Assembly: GCA_900128565.1 (NCBI GenBank)
Contig: LT636222.1
Coordinates: 1-12,055 of the forward strand
Direction of reading: 5' to 3'
Length of the DNA: 12,055 bases
DNA from: Stramenopiles sp. TOSAG23-6
Lineage: Eukaryota; Sar
Shown: positions 6,001 through 12,055 of the stretch, in pieces
How the letters are laid out: every line of letters begins with the position of its first letter
Numbering within the stretch: the stretch's first letter is position 1
Made by a program: the position numbers and the translations under genes
Notes under the pieces: model-generated
The model's database searches: none
What the model saw: only the letters and a program-made list of their open reading frames with translations
Told to the model about the DNA's origin: nothing

Positions 6001-8754
6001 GAGCAATTTTTTTTAGGTGCAATAATATGCGAAAAAGCAAGCGATGCACCATAATTGTGCCCCATCTTGCCACCTAGACCCAATTTGGTTCCTGGGGCAA
6101 CATTTACACCTATTGGTTTCAATGATGATAAATATACGGGAGGTATCGCACCGGAGCCTTCAACTTTTAATATTTTAACACTACGACTACTGCCATAAAA
6201 ACATACGGCGGGAAATACTTCTCCAAAATCAGACATGTTTGTAAAAGCAATACCTTGATCTTCATCATTAACAAAGTACCTCATTGTCCCAGCCTCCATA
6301 TCTAACTGTATCTTGATGATATCATCTTTGTAAATTCGTTTACATTTACGACCGTGGGCAACTCCTCTACAATATAATTGTCCATTATATGCGCGATACA
6401 TCCAAAGATCAGGAGATCTCTCGTAACCATGATTAGTGACAGGTTTTGTTGCTGCTCCAAAGCATGTACATTGAGATGTTGTGTCCTCTGTTAATTGCAT
6501 CTCCCACGTTGCACTTCCACTACTGAACCCTATATTGAATAAAACGGAACAATAACTGCCAGTAGTGCAGCGGACAACTGTAGAATTTTCAGATAAAATT
6601 AAACCTGGATGACTCAAAGACTTTGAATCAAATTTAGCAGAGCTTATGAGACCAGAAGAAGAATGATTTGCACCCCGTTTGCGTTGTGCTGCTTCAAAGA
6701 TTTGAAGTTGACGAAATTGCTCCTCGGCGTACACTCCAAGCTCACCAATAAACTTACGCGCACTGCTATCTTTAAATACACCATTAGTTTTTTCGTAGTA
6801 TTTCGCAGCCCAACCTACATGTTCCTTTAATTTTGATGATTGGCCACTTTTATCTTCTTTTATTATTGAATTACTATTTGAGTCAGCTTCAACAAGTGTA
6901 ATCAAAAGTCTCAGTATAGTGACAAATGATCCAGATGCAATAGCTAAATTTGAAAGACATGTTAGCGCTGCATCTTGTATATCCGAATTTAAATGTGTCG
7001 AAAATGCTGACATCCATCGGCGCAGAGACTTCAGAGTCGTGATACTACCATGATTATTTTGTTGCATAGTTGATAGTTCAGTAGTGAAATCTGTTGCACC
7101 ACTCATTGTTTCTGTATCATATTTTTCAAATTCATCCGCAGAATTTTCACCTGGTACTTTTTGCAACGAGTGATCATGTTGGCTCAAAATATGACGCAGG
7201 ATATCAGACTTACTTGGAGGTAACGGTCGTCTTCTCAGCTCTATATATTTAATTGCATAATATCCATCTATATTGTCAGGGGCGAATCCTTTAAAATAAA
7301 TTCGAAAATGTGTGACTGTTTGTGGTTCTCTTAGATGTGTAGGTACTATTTGATATTCGGTGCTTTCTTTAACATTCCGTCCAGCATCAGAAATATTTAC
7401 ATTTTCATTTTTTGCTTTGCTATGAAACTTTTTAAGTGTACTTCGGCTATTTTTTTCTAATCGAGGCATATACAAACGAAAGGGCTCTTCTCGTTTTGTT
7501 TTTAATTCCTGTAGAGTGATACAACGTATTGGGGTCCACACCTTTCTACCTGTTGAAACTTCACATATAATTTGTTGGGGTAACCATTTAGTCTCCCAAG
7601 TAAAAGAAACTGAAGTTAATACGCATGGATTTCCTAAAAATGCACCCCAGAAACAACGACCTGATGGTTTGGATGAAGACCTCCACATACCAGAACTAGC
7701 AACAGCATTTCCAGATGCGTTTGATGGACTATGTGTGTGAGATGCAAACGTACATTGTTGCAAAATAGGAATAACTTCGTCTACTGGTTCAATTGGAGGG
7801 ACCCAACCACTAAATAAACCTAGAGGGCTGATTTTTTCAAGGACGCTTCCTGCAGAATCCAAGGTTGGCTTGAGCGCGTTGCTATCATCACATTTTTCTA
7901 TACAAATATTGTCTACTAAAGTACCTAAGAATTCAAGACCGATTTCCCGTACTTGAACGCTACGAGACGCCTGTTGAAGTCTTCTAGTTACGTATAGTGT
8001 TGCCTCTTCTCGATTAGAATTCATTTTTATACACAAATCCTGTAGATTTGAAGCTAACGCAGCATGACCATAATTAACAGCAACGTTAATAGGTGTGTTT
8101 TGAGATTTATCACGTAACATTACGTTTGCGCCGTGGAGAACTAGTAACTCTGATTCAGCTGAGCGTCCATTTGCACAAGCAACATGCAATGCTGTTGAGC
8201 CGTTCGGCATTGAGGAGCGCATATGTGTTGTGAAAAATATTTTACATATAAATTCGTTAGGTACCGAAACTCGCACGGAAAAAAAATAAATTGGAAATTC
8301 AATTTTGAAAACGTACATCTATATCCGCTCCAGCGTTCAACAAAAGCACTACTATGGCACAACGAGGTCCAGAACCAGGACCACATGCTGCATGTAGGCA
8401 TGTCCAGCCTTGAGCTGGTTCACTATCAATATTATTAGGTATTTGCCACTCTGCTTGGGAAATAGGCGAAGTAGGATGCGGCACACTTTGAGACTTTATA
8501 TCGAGGTCATTAGTCACTGAGGTGATTGTATCCGATGTTTCTGTTGTTTGAGAAATTAATTCATCTGCTACATTTGAGCCTGGAGGCTCAGATGGTGTTC
8601 GAACTTGCATCCGAAGTCGACATTCTACAGACTGTTGTAGAAACCTTTTCACACTCTCTAAATCTCCTCGCCGGCATGCTTCAAACAAATCAAGCCTATC
8701 TTGCCACTTCATACGCTGCTCCTCTGAAAGATTTGTAGATAATATAGGAGCCAT
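3066..8754 (-). CDS. Large ankyrin / SPRY / NPCBM-like multidomain protein (exons 8754-8317 and 8222-3066)
   Basis: The two exons give 1864 residues. Starting at 8754 (MAPILSTNL) makes the N-terminus complete and joins two halves of an ankyrin array. Order: ankyrin-like helices near residues 22-41, then repeats at about 116-215 (GWTCLHAAC, GSTALHVACANG, NTPINVAVNYG). A galactose-binding/discoidin-like fold at about 320-480 has SVSFTWETKW and THFRIYFKGF. An ARM-like helical segment follows at about 555-590, then a SPRY domain at about 691-836 (ATWEMQL to YFVNDEDQGIAF and FPAVCFY) and an NPCBM-like sandwich at about 1036-1143. After that come disordered Ser/Thr/Asn-rich stretches, a basic HKRRRW motif and a helical C-terminal domain I do not recognise. 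There is no signal peptide and no HECT domain. Known large ankyrin/SPRY proteins are often ubiquitin-ligase parts or scaffolds; that is only an analogy here. Confidence 0.85.
5231..5555 (-). other. NPCBM-like beta-sandwich segment of the large protein
   Basis: The pattern is RRFEEFHSKYALDD, GGRVGLESG, IVFFEVWGDGELLW, then VVVPVVGVRTLKLCV and RGALCVWVSPFVV. That is how NPCBM modules read (fluctuating GlDD, V.gDG.lL, GvktLrL, W.dp). NPCBM is known mainly from glycan-binding proteins, which would be unexpected in a protein without a signal peptide. Confidence 0.55.
6153..6590 (-). other. SPRY domain segment of the large protein
   Basis: Key residues: GSATWEMQL, a WMYRAYNGQLY core, the DDIIKIQLD strand, the RYFVNDEDQGIAF hairpin and VFPAVCFYG. 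These are the strand pattern of SPRY folds, which bind short peptide partners. Confidence 0.75.
8223..8316 (-). other. Intron of the large gene, 94 nt, GT-AT family
   Basis: Read on the minus strand it begins GTACGTTTTCAAAATTGAAT, has TACCTAAC at 8263-8256 and ends TTTTTCACAACACAT. Splicing gives NAGADID-MRSSMPNGSTALHVA, a proper ankyrin register. There is no AG between the branch box and the exon. The first AG inside the exon is out of frame and would destroy the repeat, so canonical splicing fails here. The first 20 nt almost match DUS1 intron 2. Confidence 0.8.
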
Positions 8755-8898
8755 TATTTAAATATAATGTTTGAATGGAGAATTCAAAAGGCGTCACGAT
8801 ATAGACAAAATCAAGTCTACACTACAAAGAAGATCTTTTTATTGTTCCTACTATTTTTTTGAATTACGAATGTACTTTTTGAATTCAATTTTTTACAG

Positions 8899-8917
8899 TT
8901 TCGCGGAAGTTTCGCGG
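8899..8917 (+). promoter_or_regulatory. Two TTTCGCGG boxes 11 bp apart (E2F-like)
   Basis: TTTCGCGG lies at 8899-8906 and 8910-8917, one helical turn apart, about 150 bp upstream of the large gene's ATG. The E2F/DP consensus is TTTSSCGC, so these are near matches; factor identity is inference. Confidence 0.4.
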
Positions 8918-8946
8918 CGCACGAAATCAATCGAAATAATCGAAAT

Positions 8947-9046
8947 CTTGTGGGTGGAAATCGCGTCACTCGCGCCGCTAAATGTTAGGCACAAAATTTC
9001 GTACAAAATGCGCGGGCTGGAGGAAACTGCGGGGAGCGCAATATAC
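8947..9046 (-). other. Possible 5'-leader intron or introner relic upstream of the large gene
   Basis: On the minus strand, 9004-8983 matches 21 of 22 bases of the branch-site block of the EXO1 intron (GTACGAAATTTTGT, then GCCTAACA in place of ACCTAACA). An ATGTATAT candidate 5' end is at 9046, and TTTCCA followed by 8 nt ends at 8947. The span of about 100 nt fits the other introns, but the 3' end reads AAG, not AT, and the interior is GC-rich. It could be a working leader intron, a decayed copy, or an insertion that was never spliced. Confidence 0.4.
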
Positions 9047-9303
9047 ATTCGAAGAAGTTAGAGAAAAGAGTGTGTCATTCTTCAAGATTTCAATTAGATT
9101 TCTTCCCCTATCTATCAAGGAGAAGAAACTATAGATTGTTACGACTTGAGCATGTCCAATTTGTATTATTGATTTTCTTTTTCACGAAATGGAAATGTAT
9201 AAAAATAAATTACAATTATGAAAGACATTTATATTGGTTTTATTACAAATCCGATATCAATTTTAGATAATATTCGTCAATTAATAGTCAAAATACTGAA
9301 GCT

Positions 9304-9309
9304 TTTATT
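9304..9309 (-). terminator. Poly(A) signal AATAAA of the HMG-box gene
   Basis: GAAATAAAAGC on the minus strand lies 12 nt after the stop codon, which is very close and suggests a short 3' UTR. Confidence 0.5.
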
Positions 9310-9321
9310 TCAGTACACATC

Positions 9322-9939
9322 TTATTTGGCTTTTTTGTCGAACTTTTCTTTCGCCTTTTTATAACGCACCAAATCCTTCTTCGCCTTGGCCTCGTATGGA
9401 CTTTTCTCGCTGTCGCTCATCTTTCTCCACAATACTCCAAGCTTCGAAATAATTTTCTTATTTGTCGCAGTTTTGTTCGCCGCTTTTACATTGTCTCTTT
9501 GAAGCATGACGAAATACATGTATGCCGAAAGGTTTTTCTTTGGCCCAGGCTTGCGATAGGCGTTGCCATGACTCGTGACAGGAACAGGCGCAGGTTTTAC
9601 ATACGTTTTCTTCTCACGTTCGTATCGTTTCTTGTCTTTTTCAGCACGTTTTGCGAAGGGTGCTTTATTGGCAGTAGACATTGATCTCCATTGTGCGGCC
9701 AATTTGGAAATGAGGGTTTTGTTATCCCAACTTGGGTTTGCCGCTTTAAGGGATGATCTGCGAACCTTTACGAAGTACATGTAAGCCGATAGAGCTCGTT
9801 TTGGTCCATTACGACGGACCTTTGGCGCGCGCTTCCTCTTATCATACGCCTTCTTCGCCGGTCTCTTTTTAGCCTTCACGACCTTTGCGGTTTTCTTTTT
9901 GGTTGCCTTACGCTTTGTGGAAACTTTAGTTCTTGCCAT
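9322..9939 (-). CDS. Two-HMG-box chromatin protein with an H3-like N-terminus
   Basis: This 205-residue, very basic protein carries two HMG boxes, which bend DNA through the minor groove. Box 1 is at about residues 46-113 (GPKRALSAYMYFVKVRR to KKRYEREKKTY) and box 2 at about 133-200 (PKKNLSAYMYFVMLQRD to VRYKKAKEKF). Both boxes are complete and NHP6/HMGB-like. There is no acidic C-terminal tail. The N-terminus, ARTKVSTKRKATKKK, is Lys-rich and starts like histone H3 (ARTKQTARKS). The start at 9939 has a good context (CAAAATGG). An in-frame ATG at 10011 would add 24 residues, MRAQLFVLFRTSAKYYSIHY and more, which have Arg, Lys and aromatic residues and no acid, like a mitochondrial presequence; a TFAM/Abf2-type mitochondrial form is therefore possible. 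No intron. Confidence 0.92.
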   Translation of the reverse strand: MARTKVSTKRKATKKKTAKVVKAKKRPAKKAYDKRKRAPKVRRNGPKRALSAYMYFVKVRRSSLKAANPSWDNKTLISKLAAQWRSMSTANKAPFAKRAEKDKKRYEREKKTYVKPAPVPVTSHGNAYRKPGPKKNLSAYMYFVMLQRDNVKAANKTATNKKIISKLGVLWRKMSDSEKSPYEAKAKKDLVRYKKAKEKFDKKAK

Positions 9940-10078
9940 TTTGAAAAATAAATAGTGGATAGAATAATATTTAGCACTCGTTCGAAACAAAACAAAAAGT
10001 TGCGCGCGCATTTTCAAAATTTCAAAAAGCGCGCGCGAATTCTCGAATCCCCCACGAAATCTGGGTGAAATACAATTA

Positions 10079-10112
10079 TTACTTGTAATTTTAATTACCG
10101 GGTAACAAGTAA
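10079..10112. repeat. Nested inverted repeats in the HMG-gene upstream region
   Basis: TTACTTGT (10079-10086) pairs with ACAAGTAA (10105-10112). Inside are two further perfect palindromes, GTAATT-TT-AATTAC and TTACC-G-GGTAA. It may be a protein-binding site or a transcript-end structure of the PSI gene. Confidence 0.6.
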
Positions 10113-10154
10113 AAATTTTATCAAAATTTTTTTTATCAAATTTTTATTCTTTTT

Positions 10155-10160
10155 TTTATT
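10155..10160 (-). terminator. Poly(A) signal AATAAA of the PSI-domain gene
   Basis: AAAATAAAAAAAAGAATAAA on the minus strand gives two overlapping-range signals (10155-10160 and 10143-10148), 65-80 nt after the stop codon. Confidence 0.5.
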
Positions 10161-10225
10161 TTACATCCACCTGCATATTAACAATTACTTTGGCCTATTT
10201 ACATAACTACAAGCTACTACACTTA

Positions 10226-10969
10226 CTACATAGTCCTTGCATTTGAAATAGAACCTTCTCGTACCGATGTCACAGGAAAAGACTCCGTGACGTCAGATAT
10301 ATTATAGTGTCTTACTGAATGGACTTCATAGTTTGACGCCACTGAGGGTTCAGAGTTGACTACACTTGGGGGTAAAGTAGTAGGCTCTACAATAATAGCT
10401 GTATTCATAGGTTCTAAAGGAGTAATGTTTTGAGATTTGAGCGCCGAAATTGGTAGCGTTTCTGTTGGGACTGCAGTGACAAAAGGTAATGAAGACACAG
10501 AAATTCTTGACAATGGGACTGATGAAAAATTATTCCCAGGATTGCCAGTTGTTATTCCCACATTATCTACAGAAGACATATGCTGCGTTCGATCACTTTT
10601 GAAGGCAGATTTCCTTTTACGATACTTGTGACAAAAGAAACCGCCGCCACAACAAAAAATACCTATTACGCAAATAACCACTCCTAGTATAATATCTCCA
10701 TCAGAAGATTCAAACAAACAATCTATTGAAGAGTCAAGTTTTTCAGCACCAAAACTAAGATCGTTACAATCACCCCAAAAACCACCGAACTCTTCACAGT
10801 GGCAAAAACTACCTTTTCTATGGAATTTACTCTGTTCGCACCAAATACAGCCCTCTTTAACACAACTGTGGCAAGACTGTGTCATTTCCGACGTCTTTAC
10901 TGCAGCAACGCACAGATGAGAAACTGAAGCTAAAATGATAAAATTCATGATGTATCGTCGAGTCCGCAT
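10226..10969 (-). CDS. Type I membrane protein with a PSI-like cysteine domain
   Basis: The 247-residue product has a signal peptide (IMNFIILASVSHLCVAA, cleavage near residue 23) and an extracellular Cys module at about 33-84. The Cys spacing there, CHSCVKEGCIWCEQ, then CHCEEFGGFWGDC and a last Cys at 84, is that of PSI domains. A transmembrane helix follows at about 93-113 (IILGVVICVIGIFCCGGGFF), then a basic stop-transfer HKYRKRKS and a Ser/Thr-rich cytoplasmic tail of about 130 residues. Overall layout resembles PTTG1IP-like proteins, which carry one PSI domain, one membrane helix and a cytoplasmic tail; homology is not certain. The start chosen is the first in-frame ATG; ATG at 10948 gives an equally good signal peptide. 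The gene is divergent from EXO1. Ligand and role unknown. Confidence 0.8.
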   Translation of the reverse strand: MRTRRYIMNFIILASVSHLCVAAVKTSEMTQSCHSCVKEGCIWCEQSKFHRKGSFCHCEEFGGFWGDCNDLSFGAEKLDSSIDCLFESSDGDIILGVVICVIGIFCCGGGFFCHKYRKRKSAFKSDRTQHMSSVDNVGITTGNPGNNFSSVPLSRISVSSLPFVTAVPTETLPISALKSQNITPLEPMNTAIIVEPTTLPPSVVNSEPSVASNYEVHSVRHYNISDVTESFPVTSVREGSISNARTM

Positions 10970-11324
10970 TATATTCAAAGACAGTATTAAATTGTTCGTT
11001 CGTTAATGTCCAAAAAAAGTACTCTTGTAATCTAGCCGATTCGCAACTGTTTTGTGTTCCAGCAACAAAAGTAAGAGTCCTGCGCCCTTTGTCTATTCTG
11101 GGGATGTATCATTACTTGAGCCAGCTGCGCCTTTCAAAAAAATAGCAAATCGGAAATATTTTTTAATTCTTAAAAAATTCGAGTTTTTTTTTTTTTCGTG
11201 TCGTGTCGATTTTTTTTTTTTTTTGAAGGTCACTTTCACTTTTTAGACAATCATGATGATTTTGAGATTGCTTTGAGATTCTTCTCTTTTACTATTTACT
11301 ATGAAATTTTGATTTTCAANTCAT
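10970..11324. promoter_or_regulatory. Divergent promoter region between the PSI-protein gene and EXO1
   Basis: This 355-bp region has no supported gene. It holds two T runs (11184-11196 and 11210-11224) around a doubled CGTGT, and a stretch just before the EXO1 ATG, GAAATTTTGATTTTCA, that looks like the tail of this genome's introns. No clear TATA box. Position 11320 is an undetermined base. Confidence 0.5.
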
Positions 11325-12004
11325 ATGGGAATAAAATCGCTTCTTCAAGTGCTTGACTCTGCTTCAGAACGTCGGCATGTAAGTGAATATGTTAAAACTA
11401 AAAGTAGACCAACCCTTGCGGTCGTTGATACTATGTGCTGGTTACATCGTGCATGTTATAGTTGTGCCACAGAACTTGCTCTAGGTAAACCAACTGACCG
11501 ATTTGTTCATTATTTTCTTCGTAGGGTGAAATTGTTGCGTTTAGCTGGTGTTGAGTGTGTTATGATTTGTGATGGTGCTAGTCTCCCTTCAAAGAGGGAT
11601 ACACAAATTGAGCGTCGAAAACTTAAGAGTGAACAACGTTTGAAGGGAATCGCCCTTTTAGAGCAATCCAAGCAAACCAACGATAACACAAAAAAGAAAG
11701 CTCTTTTGAAATCAGCTTACGAGGCCTTTCAAAAGTCTATTACAATTACTCCGAGAATCCTTAAGACTCTCTTTGATACACTTTCTGCTCACGGAGTTCG
11801 TCATATATGTACGTTTTCATCATGAATTTATTAATTTATTATTTTTTTGGTACGAAATTTTGTACCTAACAAAAAAATCAAATGTCTGAAATATTTTTTC
11901 ACATCATATTTGCACCATATGAAGCAGATCCACAGTTGGCGTACCACACTCTCGATATTGTCTCACAACAATGGAAAGCTGATTTCATTATTACTGAAGA
12001 CTCA
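11325..12004 (+). CDS. EXO1: Exonuclease 1, 5' part (exons 11325-11808 and 11910-12004)
   Basis: EXO1 is the nuclear 5'-3' exonuclease and flap endonuclease of mismatch repair and double-strand-break resection. The 193 visible residues cover the XPG-N region and the start of XPG-I. Matching features: MGIKSLLQVL at the N-terminus (EXO1 proteins start MGI.GLLQ), VVDTMCWLHRACYSCA with metal-binding Asp35, GKPTDRFV, CDGASLPSKR with Asp83, the helical-arch segment ending FQKSITIT (typical of EXO1, unlike FEN1), APYEADPQLAY with Glu166 and Asp168, and ITEDS with Asp192. All visible catalytic acids are present. The rest of the nuclease core and the long C-terminal tail lie beyond the window. The exons join in frame only if the intron is cut at or next to GT-AT. 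Confidence 0.93.
11809..11909 (+). other. EXO1 intron 1, 101 nt, GT-AT family
   Basis: It begins GTACGTTTTCATCATGAA, has TACCTAAC at 11863-11870 preceded by GGTACGAAATTTTG, and ends TTTTTTCACATCATAT. Splicing gives GVRHI-FAPYEADPQLAY. There is no AG between the branch box and the exon. Using the next AG (GAAG near 11923) would keep frame but delete the invariant catalytic Glu of YEAD. ATAT occurs at both boundaries, so the cut could slide by 4 nt. Confidence 0.8.
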
Positions 12005-12055
12005 GTATGTTTTTTTTTTTTTATTTCGAATTTTTTTTTTTTTGATTTTCGTACG
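12005..12055 (+). other. 5' part of EXO1 intron 2 (runs off the window)
   Basis: GTATGTTTTTTTT follows ITEDS, exactly where other EXO1 proteins continue DLL, so the exon ends in phase 0. The T-rich body and GATTTTCGTACG at the edge look like the other introns upstream of their branch box. Confidence 0.75.

Larger units (their letters stand above)
8755..9321. promoter_or_regulatory. 567-bp region between the large gene and the HMG-box gene
   Basis: Two small open frames here have no recognisable protein features, and I found no tRNA or other RNA gene. The part from about 8898 to 9040 is much richer in CpG than its surroundings and holds two TTTCGCGG boxes and an intron-like block, so it is probably the promoter and leader of the large gene. 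The part near 9100-9321 is plain AT-rich DNA downstream of the HMG gene. Confidence 0.5.
9940..10225. promoter_or_regulatory. Promoter region of the HMG-box gene and 3' flank of the PSI-protein gene
   Basis: GCGCGCGC occurs twice, at 10002-10009 and 10029-10037, separated by 19 AT-rich bases. A set of nested palindromes covers 10079-10112. The PSI-side half (10113-10160) is T-rich with a doubled TTTTATCAAA motif and poly(A) signals for the upstream gene. Confidence 0.5.

Noticed and set aside
5002-6054. Several plus-strand open frames opposite the large gene
   Set aside because: They are antisense shadows of a long coding frame with clear domains; none shows a motif, signal peptide or regulatory context of its own.
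8223-8318. Extending the large protein's second exon upstream through MYVFKIEFPIYFF
   Set aside because: That stretch is the translated intron; removing it joins two ankyrin halves in register.
8771-9270. Two small plus-strand frames (96 and 66 codons) between the large gene and the HMG gene
   Set aside because: Composition follows the local DNA (basic, aromatic-rich strings), no domain is visible, and the first overlaps promoter boxes and the intron-like block.
11052-11246. Open frame of 64 codons upstream of EXO1
   Set aside because: It has no ATG start, runs into T tracts and has no recognisable protein feature.
1-12055. CRISPR arrays, tRNA or rRNA genes, full transposons
   Set aside because: I looked on both strands and saw no spaced direct repeats, cloverleaf, rRNA core or transposase frame.

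Overview
This is nuclear DNA of a compact, AT-rich eukaryote, most likely a unicellular or otherwise reduced one. It holds six protein genes with eukaryotic homologues or domain types, plus one small secreted protein that I do not recognise. Intergenic gaps are 150-570 bp, introns are about 90-130 nt, and AATAAA-type poly(A) signals and one good TATA box are present. I cannot name the lineage. Non-AG introns and introner-like introns are known from syndinian dinoflagellates (Amoebophrya), the larvacean Fritillaria and euglenids; the sequence does not choose between these or another group.

Layout, left to right: (1) the 3' part of a tRNA-dihydrouridine synthase of the DUS1 type (+), four visible exons; (2) hypoxanthine phosphoribosyltransferase (-), convergent with it; (3) a small secreted, repeat-bearing protein (+), divergent from HPRT and with a TATA box; (4) a 1864-residue protein (-) with ankyrin repeats, a galactose-binding-like fold, SPRY and an NPCBM-like module, in two exons; (5) a two-HMG-box DNA-binding protein (-) whose N-terminus imitates the histone H3 tail; (6) a PSI-domain single-pass membrane protein (-); (7) the 5' part of exonuclease 1, EXO1 (+), divergent from it. 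The genes do unrelated jobs (tRNA modification, purine salvage, chromatin, DNA repair and surface or secreted functions), so there is no operon or pathway cluster.

The most unusual thing is the introns. In three unrelated genes every inferred intron has a GTA[T/C/A]GTTT 5' end and a perfect TACCTAAC branch-site box, and ends in AT (ACAT in five of six, ATAT in one) exactly 8 nt after a TTT(Y)A motif. No inferred 3' end is AG. Several introns are near-copies of one another, their ends are complementary (ATGTAT...ATACAT), and they are flanked by a short AT duplication. That is the architecture expected of introner-like elements derived from a terminal-inverted-repeat transposon and spliced at GT-AT. 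A further copy of the branch-site block lies upstream of the large gene. These intron calls come from protein-frame and family-motif reasoning only; no transcripts were available.
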